Origin: Anaerolineaceae bacterium
Lineage (GTDB): Bacteria; Chloroflexota; Anaerolineae; Anaerolineales; Anaerolineaceae
DNA length: 16,882 nucleotides
Direction: 5' to 3'
Assembly (NCBI GenBank): GCA_011620505.1
Contig: WOZA01000115.1
Span: forward strand, 1 to 16,882
The translations under genes and the position numbers were made by a program. Positions 7,963 through 15,130 of this stretch are shown here, in pieces; the first letter of the stretch is position 1, and every line of letters begins with the position of its first letter. Under the pieces are notes generated by a model. It saw only the letters and a list, made by a program, of their open reading frames with translations. It did no database searches and had not been told where the DNA came from.

Positions 7963-9225
7963 ATGGCAAAGAAATTATCGCGCGGGGTAGCTGTTGTGGG
8001 GGTAGGGATGAGCAAATTTGGCGTATTCCCTGAAAAGACCTCCCGGGATTTGTTTGTGGAGGCTTTTCAGGAGCTTCGCCAAAGTGTTCAGAAAGGTTTT
8101 GATCCCAAGGATATCGAAGCCTTTTACATGGGCAACTTCACATCCGATTGTTTCGAGAACCAGGCGCATCTGGCGCCGATTGTGGCAAGCTGGGTAGGGA
8201 TTTCACCAGTAGAAAGTACCCGAATTGAGGATGCCTGTGCCAGTGGCGGCGTGGCTTTGCGCCAGGGCGTGCTGGCAATCGCTTCGGGAGAGGTGGATGT
8301 GGTGCTGGTGGGTGGACTGGAAAAAATGACCGACCTCCCAGGGGCGAAGGTGACGGATGCTCTGGCACTGGCAGCCGACTCGCTGTTTGAGATCCCGGCA
8401 GGTTTCACCTTTCCTGGTTTTTATGCCGCGATGGCAACCGCTTATCTTGACCGGTACAAGGCTGACCCCGACGCACTCTTGCGTGTAGGCATCAAGAATC
8501 ATGAAAACGGTGGTTTGAATGAGAAGGCTCAGTTCAACCAGTCGATAAAGGATGTAATGATCAGCAAACAGCGCAAAGCTGCCCAGAAAGGTTTGCCAAT
8601 CCCTGAGTGGGCAGACGAAATGGCTTTCCTCAAGGATCCTAAATCGAACCCAATGATTGCCTGGCCACTGCGCTTGTTTGATTGCTCTCCGGTCTCAGAT
8701 GGGGCAGCGGCAGTGCTATTGGTAAGCGAAGAGTTGGCTGCCAAATTCACGGATGAACCGATTTTTGTGGTGGGCTCCGGTCAGGCAAGTGATGGTGCTT
8801 TGGCTGAGAGAGCATCTCTGAGCGAAGTGCCCGCCGCAGCAAAAGCCTCAAAACATGCTTATGAAATGGCGGGTCTAACCCCCGATGACATCGATTTTGC
8901 GGAAGTTCATGACTGCTTTACCATTGCTGAAATCATGGCGATTGAAGATCTGGGCTTTTTCCCTCGTGGAGAAGGCTGGAAGGCGGCTATGAACGGTCAG
9001 ACCGCACGCGATGGCAGCCACCCAATCAATACCAGTGGCGGTCTTAAATCCAAAGGTCATCCCGTTGGCGCCTCAGGAGTAGGGCAGGTGGTGGAAGTTT
9101 GGAAGCAGATGCATGGTCTGGCGGGTGAACGCCAGCTGCGCGGCAACCTAAGGCATGCCCTGACCCACAATGTGGGTGGCACCGGGCAGACCTGTGTGGT
9201 GCACATTTTCGAAAAGAGGAATTAA
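7963..9225 (+). CDS. SCP2/archaeal-type thiolase (acetyl-CoA acetyltransferase family)
   Basis: A 420-residue thiolase of the SCP2/archaeal clade, which cleaves 3-oxoacyl-CoA with CoA or runs the reverse Claisen condensation. The nucleophile is Cys92 in EDACASGG. The VHDCFT motif (315-320) carries His316 and Cys318; in SCP2-type thiolases the HDCF cysteine is the second catalytic residue. His366 lies in GHPVGASG (365-372). The C-terminus has NVGGTGQTCVVHIF instead of the CxGGGQG of classical thiolases. All catalytic residues are present, so it should be an active thiolase, unlike the cysteine-less aldolase relatives such as Ltp2. Its stop is followed after one base by a DUF35 gene, the usual partner of this clade. 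RBS AGAGGA at 7950-7955. Chain-length preference unknown. Confidence 0.92.
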   Translation: MAKKLSRGVAVVGVGMSKFGVFPEKTSRDLFVEAFQELRQSVQKGFDPKDIEAFYMGNFTSDCFENQAHLAPIVASWVGISPVESTRIEDACASGGVALRQGVLAIASGEVDVVLVGGLEKMTDLPGAKVTDALALAADSLFEIPAGFTFPGFYAAMATAYLDRYKADPDALLRVGIKNHENGGLNEKAQFNQSIKDVMISKQRKAAQKGLPIPEWADEMAFLKDPKSNPMIAWPLRLFDCSPVSDGAAAVLLVSEELAAKFTDEPIFVVGSGQASDGALAERASLSEVPAAAKASKHAYEMAGLTPDDIDFAEVHDCFTIAEIMAIEDLGFFPRGEGWKAAMNGQTARDGSHPINTSGGLKSKGHPVGASGVGQVVEVWKQMHGLAGERQLRGNLRHALTHNVGGTGQTCVVHIFEKRN

Positions 9226-9226
9226 G

Positions 9227-9643
9227 ATGACAGACCATGCCTTGCACTCAAAAGCTTTTCACGAGGCTATCGCGGAAGACCTTCTAATCGGTTCCCGCTG
9301 CCTTGTCTGTGGCAACATTTCTATCCCACAGCGACAAATATGCCCCAACTGCCATTCCGACAAGGTGGAACGAATCGAGACCAATGGCAAAGGTACACTG
9401 GCGGCATTTACTGTTATCTATGTTCCCCCTACAAGCATGGCGGAGGCTGGCTATAACGCCAAAAACCCCTATTGTGTTGGGATTGTAGCTCTGGAGGCAG
9501 GTCCGCGCATCAGCGCACAAATCGTTGGTCTGGATCTCAACGATCCGGCGACCATAAAAATCGGGATGCCTCTCAAACAGACTTTTGTCGTCCGCGGTGA
9601 AGGCGAATCCGCGAAAAAGTTCCTTGCGTTTGAACCCGCATAG
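9227..9643 (+). CDS. DUF35 zinc-ribbon/OB-fold protein, probable thiolase partner
   Basis: A 138-residue protein with the DUF35 layout: an N-terminal helix, a rubredoxin-like zinc ribbon with paired cysteines CLVC and CPNC separated by 11 residues (about 25-42), then an OB-fold-like beta domain (GTLAAFTVIYVPP, NPYCVGIVALEAGPRISAQIVGL). DUF35 proteins bind SCP2-type thiolases and related enzymes; in the archaeal acetoacetyl-CoA thiolase/HMG-CoA synthase complex the DUF35 subunit bridges the two and holds CoA. The open frame extends upstream to 9170 inside the thiolase, but the ATG at 9227 is preferred because it follows the thiolase stop by one base and has AGAGGA at 9215-9220. I expect it to form a complex with the thiolase and possibly with the KASIII-like protein. 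Confidence 0.88.
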   Translation: MTDHALHSKAFHEAIAEDLLIGSRCLVCGNISIPQRQICPNCHSDKVERIETNGKGTLAAFTVIYVPPTSMAEAGYNAKNPYCVGIVALEAGPRISAQIVGLDLNDPATIKIGMPLKQTFVVRGEGESAKKFLAFEPA

Positions 9644-9654
9644 GAGATCGTAAA

Positions 9655-10458
9655 ATGCCCAGGATCGCCGTCAACAACATCAATCTCTATTATGAACTTC
9701 ATGGACCCGAAGACGGGGAAGTGGTCGTGCTCTCCAACGGCATCATGATGAGCACTGCCAGCTGGTATTTCCAAACGCAGGCGCTTTCAAAGCATTTCCG
9801 CGTTTTGTTGTATGATTGTAGGGGGATGTGGCAGTCAGATCATCCCGAAGGTCCCTACTCGATGGAATTGCATGCCGATGATCTGGCAGCTTTGCTGGAC
9901 GCGCTCGGAATTGAAAAAGCCCACATCGCGGGTATTTCGTACGGTTCAGAAGTGAGCCTGGTTTTCGCCTTACGCTATCCGGAGAAGACGAAGAGCCTGA
10001 TGGTGATTGATGGCGTGTCTGAGGTGCCGTTGATGCTGAAACTGCAATCCTACCCATGGAAGCTTGCAGGCGAGCGCAACGACGCCGATCTGCTCTTTCA
10101 TACGTCAGTTTTCCTGAATTTTGGAGAAGAGTATCTCAAGAAGAATGAGGCTTTCTTGCCTGCAGCGCACGATAATTTTGCTAAACTGAATCTGACATCT
10201 TTTGTAAAACTGATGGATGCCTTTACTTCGTACAATATCACAGATCAGTTGAGTCAGATAACCAGCCCAACTTTGATCGTGGTGGGGGAGGAAGACCAGA
10301 TCAAAGGACCCAAACTGGCTGAAATGATGGTGGCGCGCATCCCTCAGGCTGAATATGTGGTTGTCCCCGGTGCAGGGCATGCGCTCTGCCTGGATAAACC
10401 CGAACCACTCAACACGCTGCTCATGGGCTTTGTGTTGAAACACAGTGGGCGGGAGTAA
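9655..10458 (+). CDS. alpha/beta-fold hydrolase (3-oxoadipate enol-lactonase-like)
   Basis: A 267-residue alpha/beta hydrolase. The nucleophile elbow is GISYG with Ser95, the acid is probably Asp214 in VVGEEDQI, and the base His242 in GAGHALCLDKP. The oxyanion loop region is LSNGIMMSTASW. The segment GPYSMELHADDLAALLDALGI is close in style to PcaD-like enol-lactonases, but the family also includes esterases, thioesterases and C-C hydrolases. The usual RGxGxSD motif here reads RGMWQSD, an unusual change beside the active site entrance. RBS AGGAG (9642-9646) overlaps the preceding stop codon, so it is tightly coupled to the DUF35 gene. It may open a lactone, or hydrolyse an ester or thioester, in the pathway served by this block. 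Fold and triad secure, substrate unknown. Confidence 0.85.
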   Translation: MPRIAVNNINLYYELHGPEDGEVVVLSNGIMMSTASWYFQTQALSKHFRVLLYDCRGMWQSDHPEGPYSMELHADDLAALLDALGIEKAHIAGISYGSEVSLVFALRYPEKTKSLMVIDGVSEVPLMLKLQSYPWKLAGERNDADLLFHTSVFLNFGEEYLKKNEAFLPAAHDNFAKLNLTSFVKLMDAFTSYNITDQLSQITSPTLIVVGEEDQIKGPKLAEMMVARIPQAEYVVVPGAGHALCLDKPEPLNTLLMGFVLKHSGRE

Positions 10459-10475
10459 CTTAATTAAGAAAGTCT

Positions 10476-10491
10476 GCGACAAAAAAGTCGC
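10476..10491 (+). other. hairpin with A6 loop upstream of the binding-protein gene
   Basis: GCGAC (10476-10480), AAAAAA, GTCGC (10487-10491) form a perfect 5-bp GC-rich stem in the 69-base gap between the hydrolase and binding-protein genes. No T-run follows, so it is not a standard terminator. It could be a processing or stability element, or part of a promoter region for the importer genes. The same gap also holds the palindrome TTAATTAA (10460-10467). Confidence 0.35.
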
Positions 10492-10527
10492 CGGCAATCA
10501 TTAAACGACTAATTACAAGGAGAAAAA

Positions 10528-11949
10528 ATGAAAAAGTCGATGTTTTTTGTTGTAGCCATGCTGCTCGTAGCGAGTATGGTCCTGGGCGCCTGCGCCCAAC
10601 CCACCGAAACTCCGATCGTCACCGAACCCCCAGTGGCAACTGAAGAACCGGTGGCAACCGAACCCCCAGTAGCAACTGAAGAACCAGTGGCAACCGAAGA
10701 ACCAGTTGTTACAGAAGAACCTGCTGCGGGTCTAACTTGTGCAGAACCCATCAAAGTGGGTTTGATCACTGACATCACCGGTCCTCTGGCTATTTACGGT
10801 GTCATGATGCAGCGTTCGTTTATGCTCGGCATGGAATACGCAACCGGTTCTGAAGGATCTGCTGGTCCTGTGTTTGATTTTACTAAAACCCAGGAAAACA
10901 CCTTCAAGATTGACAACTGCGAAATCCAGGTTTTTGTGCGTGATGACGCTGGTTTACCGGAGACCACAACCACTGTTGCCAATGAACTGATAGACATCCA
11001 GAAAGTTGATTTCCTGGTTGGCACTGCCTCTTCTGGCAGCACTGCTGTTCTGCAGGGTATTGCCCTCGCCAATGAAGTTCCCCTGATTGTTGCGCCTGCT
11101 GCAGCCAATGACATTACCGGCAAGGACTTCAATGAGTTCACCTTCCGCACCTCCCGCAACAACTACCAGGATGCCATTAACGAGTGCAAAGCCCTAACAG
11201 CCAAATACACCTCCTTCATCCAGATTGCTGCTGACTACGCCTTCGGGCACGGCTCTGCTGAAGCTTTCCGCGACGCCTGCACCCTGGAGGGTGGCACGTT
11301 TGTTGCTGATGATATTTTCGCTCCTGCCACCACCACCGATTTCACCCCTTACATGGAGCAGATCGCTGCTTCTGGCGCAGAAGCCTACATCGTCACCTGG
11401 GCTGGCTCGGGCTTCATCTCCCTCGTCCAGGCCGCCGAGGACCAGGGCGTCACTGAGACCATGGAACTCGGTACCACTTTCATTGATAATGCCTTGACTC
11501 CAGTCTTCTACGGCAATGCCGTCGGCACCACCGCCGGCATCGTCTACCACTGGTCTGCCCCTAAGAACCCCGCCAATGATTTCCTCGTGGCCGAAGCCAG
11601 CGGTCGCTATGGCGTCTATCCTGACCTCTTCGACGCTGATGGTATGAATGCTGCCATCATGATCATCGAGACCCTCAAGAAGACCAACGGCGATGTTACC
11701 CCCGCGACTTTGGTCGCTGCCATGGAAGGTCTTGAGTTCGAAGGCCCCAAGGGCACCATCTATATCCGCCCCGAAGACCATGTTGCCATCCAGGATATGT
11801 ACATTCTCAAGCTGGAAAATGTCACTGATCCCACCGGCAATTACTACTCCTATGTCGACACCACCCGCCCAGAGCCTCCCTGCTTGCTTCCGGAAGCTCT
11901 CCAGGACCGCTGTGGTGATCTGCCCATCGGCAGTCTGTCCGGCAACTAA
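10528..11949 (+). CDS. livK: LivK-type (HAAT family) ABC transporter substrate-binding lipoprotein
   Basis: A 473-residue lipoprotein of the Peripla_BP_6 / branched-chain amino acid binding family. It has a lysine-rich N-terminus, a hydrophobic signal segment and a lipobox LGAC with Cys22 as the lipidated residue. Residues 24-68 form a low-complexity tether rich in Pro, Glu, Val, Ala and Thr, built from six 6-residue units. The mature domain begins at IKVGLITDITGPLAIYG (75-91), the standard opening of this family, and includes DDAGLPETT, a GTASSGST ligand-binding stretch, and the late YPDLFDADGMNAA. Family ligands range from Leu/Ile/Val to amides, aromatic acids and other carboxylates, so specificity is open; the adjacent acyl-CoA genes argue for a carboxylate. 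AAGGAG at 10517-10522 precedes the ATG by 5 bases. First gene of the importer. Confidence 0.9.
   Translation: MKKSMFFVVAMLLVASMVLGACAQPTETPIVTEPPVATEEPVATEPPVATEEPVATEEPVVTEEPAAGLTCAEPIKVGLITDITGPLAIYGVMMQRSFMLGMEYATGSEGSAGPVFDFTKTQENTFKIDNCEIQVFVRDDAGLPETTTTVANELIDIQKVDFLVGTASSGSTAVLQGIALANEVPLIVAPAAANDITGKDFNEFTFRTSRNNYQDAINECKALTAKYTSFIQIAADYAFGHGSAEAFRDACTLEGGTFVADDIFAPATTTDFTPYMEQIAASGAEAYIVTWAGSGFISLVQAAEDQGVTETMELGTTFIDNALTPVFYGNAVGTTAGIVYHWSAPKNPANDFLVAEASGRYGVYPDLFDADGMNAAIMIIETLKKTNGDVTPATLVAAMEGLEFEGPKGTIYIRPEDHVAIQDMYILKLENVTDPTGNYYSYVDTTRPEPPCLLPEALQDRCGDLPIGSLSGN
10624..10731 (+). repeat. in-frame tandem 18-bp repeat (six copies) in the lipoprotein tether
   Basis: Six consecutive 18-base units encode EPPVAT or EEPVAT-like hexapeptides, with the last two units diverged (EEPVVT, EEPAAG). 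Units 1+2 and 3+4 are nearly identical as 36-base blocks, differing by single bases, which suggests duplication of a 36-base segment. The repeat gives a flexible, acidic, Pro-rich linker between the lipid anchor and the binding domain. Copy number may vary between strains by slippage. Confidence 0.85.
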
Positions 11950-11961
11950 TCGTTTTATTGT

Positions 11962-11996
11962 GTGTCCCTGGAGGCTTTGCGGGCTTCCAGGGACAC
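11962..11996 (+). other. strong 14-bp hairpin between the binding-protein and ATPase genes
   Basis: The arms at 11962-11975 and 11983-11996 pair over 14 bp, with one G-U wobble, around a 7-base loop. It begins 12 bases after the binding-protein stop codon. The bases after it are A/C-rich with no T-run, so complete intrinsic termination is not expected. In binding-protein-dependent importers such hairpins often stabilise the upstream binding-protein mRNA or partly stop transcription so that binding protein is made in excess; I infer the same here. Confidence 0.7.
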
Positions 11997-12043
11997 TGGA
12001 AAACCTCTATTTCATCCGCAAATCAAAAAAGAATTGAGAAGTT

Positions 12044-12817
12044 ATGACGGTACGAGAGACTATCATTGAAACGCAGAATTTGACCAAGTATTTTGGTGCA
12101 CTGGCAGCGGTGGACGACGTCAGCATCAAGATCCAGGCTGGCACACTGCATGCCATTATTGGTCCTAATGGTGCTGGGAAGACCACCTTCTTTAATCTGT
12201 TGAGCGGCAATCTAAAGCCGACCAGTGGCAAGGTGTTCTACAAAGGCATGGACCTGACGGGGAAGCCAATTCACCGCATGATTCACCTTGGGATAGGACG
12301 GTCTTTTCAGATCACCAACATTTTCCCCAATCTGACTGTGCACGAAAACATTCGCCTGGCTTCTCAGGCAATGGAAGATAATAATTTCCACTTCCTGATG
12401 GACACCGCAAAAATGGATCGCTGCGAAGAACGCACCGCCGAAGTTGTTGAAAGAGTTGGTTTGAAAAGCCAATCTTTGCTGCCTGCCAGAGTGCTTTCGC
12501 ATGGAGATCAACGTAAGCTGGAACTTGGTATGATCCTCGCGCCTGATCCGGAGGTGTTGCTCCTGGATGAGCCCACGGCAGGCATGGCGACCGAACAGGT
12601 GCCGGAGTTGATCACACTGATCCAGGAAGTTCAGCAATCCGGAGAAAAGACCGTCGTCCTGGTTGAACATAACATGAATGTAGTGATGAGTGTATCCGAC
12701 AAGATCACTGTCATGCATCAGGGCAAAGTGCTGGCGGAAGGCACCCCCGCTGAAATTGCGGCAAATCATGAAGTGCAAACTGCATACCTGGGAGGGCTCT
12801 ATGACCTTAAGGTATAG
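12044..12817 (+). CDS. livG: LivG-type ABC transporter ATP-binding protein
   Basis: A 257-residue ATPase of the branched-chain amino acid (HAAT) transporter family, one of two nucleotide-binding subunits on the cytoplasmic face of the permease pair. Walker A is GPNGAGKT (40-47), Q-loop near Gln89 (RSFQITNIFPNLTV, a LivG hallmark), signature LSHGDQ (151-156), Walker B VLLLDEP (171-177) and H-loop His209 in VEHNM, another LivG trait. The signature has His in place of the first Gly of LSGGQ, which is common in this subfamily. Length is normal. The Shine-Dalgarno is weak. It follows the binding-protein gene after the strong hairpin and starts the membrane-complex part of the operon. Confidence 0.92.
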   Translation: MTVRETIIETQNLTKYFGALAAVDDVSIKIQAGTLHAIIGPNGAGKTTFFNLLSGNLKPTSGKVFYKGMDLTGKPIHRMIHLGIGRSFQITNIFPNLTVHENIRLASQAMEDNNFHFLMDTAKMDRCEERTAEVVERVGLKSQSLLPARVLSHGDQRKLELGMILAPDPEVLLLDEPTAGMATEQVPELITLIQEVQQSGEKTVVLVEHNMNVVMSVSDKITVMHQGKVLAEGTPAEIAANHEVQTAYLGGLYDLKV

Positions 12818-12867
12818 GAATGTTCCCTTGCAGCATATCGTTAGAAATCAATGGGGATGGAGATAAT

Positions 12868-13572
12868 ATGAGCAATATCCTCGAGGTAAAGAATATCCAT
12901 TCCTTTATCAATCAATTTCACATCCTGCAAGATGTCGATTTTGTGGTTCCAGAAGGATCTATCACGGCGCTGCTCGGTCGCAACGGTGCAGGTAAAACAA
13001 CCACTCTGAAATCCATTCTTGGACTAGCATCTGTGCGTGAAGGAAAGGTGATTTTTGAGGGCAGGGAAGTTCAGGGCATGCCGCCTTTTGAGATTGCGGC
13101 GCTCGGCATTGGCTTTGTCCCTGAGCATCGAGCCATCTTTCGGGACTTATCCGTTGAGGAGAACCTCAAAATTGCCGAGAGAAACAAGGGCGATCTGGAT
13201 AGAAAGCGCACATTTATTTTTGACCTTTTCCCCGATCTGAAAAAATTTCTCAATTTGAGAGGTACCGACCTTTCGGGGGGTCAGCAGCAGATGCTGGCGA
13301 TTGCCAGGGCATTGGTGGCAGATAACAGCCTGCTCCTCATCGACGAGCCCAGTGAAGGGTTGGCTCCAGTGATCATTGAACATATGATTGACGCTATTCG
13401 CCAGTTATCCGAGCAGAGCACGGTGGTATTGGTGGAACAGAATTTTCTTGTGGCGAGTAAATTGGCTAAGTACTTCGTGATCATCGAAGAAGGAAAATCC
13501 GTTGCATCCGGGTTGATGAAAGACCTGGAAGCGGACAAAGCCATGATACATCGTTACCTTGGGGCTGCGTAG
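12868..13572 (+). CDS. livF: LivF-type ABC transporter ATP-binding protein
   Basis: A 234-residue ATPase, the second nucleotide-binding subunit of the importer. Walker A GRNGAGKT (37-44), FVPEHRAIFRDLSVEENL (Q-loop region of LivF type, where Pro-Glu replaces the Gln), signature LSGGQQQ (135-141), Walker B LLLIDEP (155-161), then PSEGLAP, and Gln191 in VEQN at the H-loop position, which is characteristic of LivF proteins. The open frame extends to an ATG at 12820, but the ATG at 12868 is preferred because GGAG (12859-12862) lies 5 bases upstream and the resulting length and N-terminus (MSNILEVKNI) fit the family. Downstream spacing to the permease is 8 bases. Confidence 0.92.
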   Translation: MSNILEVKNIHSFINQFHILQDVDFVVPEGSITALLGRNGAGKTTTLKSILGLASVREGKVIFEGREVQGMPPFEIAALGIGFVPEHRAIFRDLSVEENLKIAERNKGDLDRKRTFIFDLFPDLKKFLNLRGTDLSGGQQQMLAIARALVADNSLLLIDEPSEGLAPVIIEHMIDAIRQLSEQSTVVLVEQNFLVASKLAKYFVIIEEGKSVASGLMKDLEADKAMIHRYLGAA

Positions 13573-13580
13573 GTCTAACT

Positions 13581-15128
13581 ATGAAAACGAATTTACGAAA
13601 AAACTCCAAAGCAATCATCATTCTCGTCATTATCGCAGCCTTCCTGTTCGTGGCGGCCCGCGGTATGTCTGGCAGGGACGTACTCATTACCGTGCTGCGC
13701 GGTTTCTCTACTGGATCAGTCACTTTTTTGGTAGCAGCTGGTTTCTCGTTGATTTTTGGTCTGCTGGATGTGCTCAATCTTGCCCAAGGCACCCTGTACA
13801 TGATCGGCGCCTACGTGGGATGGACTGTGTACGTCCGACCTGACACGTTTATTGATGTCTTGACTCCGGTTCTCCTGATCCTTGCTGGTTTTTCTTTATC
13901 GGCTCTCTGGGGACGCCTGGCAAGTCGTATTCAGCTGGCGCCCAAGGCCAGGAAAATAATCTCCTGGCTCTTGATCCTGGCGGGCTTGGGGCTGCTGGCA
14001 TTGGTTCTGACTCGCTACCCAATTGCAATTTGGAACCTGAACAATTATTCCGAGAGCCCGATCACGTACTCTTACATGGCTGATCAGGGTTTACGGATCA
14101 TCCCTGCCGAGGTTACGTTTGAAAAAATCTCCCCATTCCTGGCAATTGCAGGTCTTTTGGTGAGCAGCGCGATTTCAGCATTTGGCATTGCGCTGCTTAA
14201 CCGGAATGAGAGCAGATCACAAACTATCAACTGGCGTAAGTTTTTGGTCCCTGCCCTCCTGTTGCTTGGCGGCATCCTCGCTGCGGTGTTTAATGCACAG
14301 ATTACGAGCTGGATGTTTGCCATGAGTACCAACTGGCTCTTCGTGATTGCCATCTTGATTGCAATTCTGAGTGGAGTAGGCTTGGGCGCTCTGATGGAAA
14401 CCACCCTGATCCGCCCACTGTATAGCCGCCCTATTTACCAACTTATGCTCACTCTTGGTCTCGGGACGATCGGTCTGCAAATTGTGCAGGCTGTTTGGGG
14501 CAGACCTGAATTTGTCTGGCCAAAACCCGAGTTTTTCACTGGTACCGGCGGAGCCTGCCCTGCCACCAATCTGGCGGATTTGCTTGAAAACAATTGCTCT
14601 ACCGTTTTCCTGTTAGGCGGTCGGGTGAGAGTGTATGATGAAATCTTCATTCCGATTGTCGGCATCATCGTGCTGATTGTGGTTTGGATCCTGCTTAAAC
14701 GCTCACGCATCGGGATGATCATCCGCGCTGGGGTGCAGGACCGCCAGATGGTGGAAGCACTTGGTATCAATGTGAGACGGGTATTCACCCTGGTGTTTGC
14801 GTTGGGTGTTGGTCTGGCCACTTTTGGCGGCGCCCTGGCGGCACCATCCACTGGATTAACCCCTGTGATGGGGGAGAGATTGCTGCTGAGCGCTCTGATT
14901 GCCCTGGCGATTGGTGGTCTGACGAGTTTCCCGGGAGCAGCTTTAGGTTCGCTGCTGGTGGGTCTGATTCAACAATTTATGATCAAATACGGTCAAATTG
15001 GCATTCCCCTGCCATTTACGGATGTTGTGTTTAAACCTTCTCCGCCCCTGGTGCCCGCATCCACGGTGCTGCTGATGGTAATTGTTCTGCTGATTCTGCC
15101 GGGTGGCTTGTTGGGAAGCAAGGAATAG
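13581..15128 (+). CDS. livH: LivH-type ABC permease with a large internal membrane insertion
   Basis: A 515-residue permease, much longer than the about 300 residues of typical LivH. The N-terminal part (residues 33-82) has the family pattern VAAGFSLIFGLLDVLNLAQG then MIGAYVGW; the second part (about 252-515) has LGALMETTLIRPLYSRP, MIIRAGVQDRQMVEALGINV (the ATPase-contacting loop), ALAIGGLTSFPGAALGSLLVG and the terminal LLILPGGLLG. Compared with E. coli LivH, about 155 extra residues lie between them, with hydrophobic stretches near 93-110, 127-144, 184-207 and 221-237 that look like four extra membrane segments. An even number would keep the topology of the core. The outer loop at about 305-350 contains Cys326 and Cys339. 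No frameshift or stop disturbs the frame, so this is a real long gene. Weak RBS. Confidence 0.88.
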   Translation: MKTNLRKNSKAIIILVIIAAFLFVAARGMSGRDVLITVLRGFSTGSVTFLVAAGFSLIFGLLDVLNLAQGTLYMIGAYVGWTVYVRPDTFIDVLTPVLLILAGFSLSALWGRLASRIQLAPKARKIISWLLILAGLGLLALVLTRYPIAIWNLNNYSESPITYSYMADQGLRIIPAEVTFEKISPFLAIAGLLVSSAISAFGIALLNRNESRSQTINWRKFLVPALLLLGGILAAVFNAQITSWMFAMSTNWLFVIAILIAILSGVGLGALMETTLIRPLYSRPIYQLMLTLGLGTIGLQIVQAVWGRPEFVWPKPEFFTGTGGACPATNLADLLENNCSTVFLLGGRVRVYDEIFIPIVGIIVLIVVWILLKRSRIGMIIRAGVQDRQMVEALGINVRRVFTLVFALGVGLATFGGALAAPSTGLTPVMGERLLLSALIALAIGGLTSFPGAALGSLLVGLIQQFMIKYGQIGIPLPFTDVVFKPSPPLVPASTVLLMVIVLLILPGGLLGSKE

Positions 15129-15130
15129 AT

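Noticed and set aside
9170..9226. 19-residue N-terminal extension of the DUF35 protein overlapping the thiolase
   Set aside because: It would read through conserved thiolase C-terminus in another frame; the ATG at 9227 follows the thiolase stop and has a good RBS.
10624..10731. CRISPR-like short repeats
   Set aside because: Units are directly adjacent with no spacers, in frame, and encode the lipoprotein tether.
11194..11781. 195-codon Gly/Asp-rich minus-strand frame opposite the binding-protein gene
   Set aside because: Composition is explained by the reverse complement of the binding-protein codons; no RBS or family match.
12820..12867. 16-residue N-terminal extension of the livF-type ATPase
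   Set aside because: The upstream ATG has no good RBS, the extra residues do not fit the family, and the ATG at 12868 has GGAG at proper spacing.
13581..15128. Possible fusion or frameshift of two permease genes in the long livH
   Set aside because: Only one copy of each core LivH motif is present and the frame is uninterrupted, so it is an insertion, not a fused duplicate.
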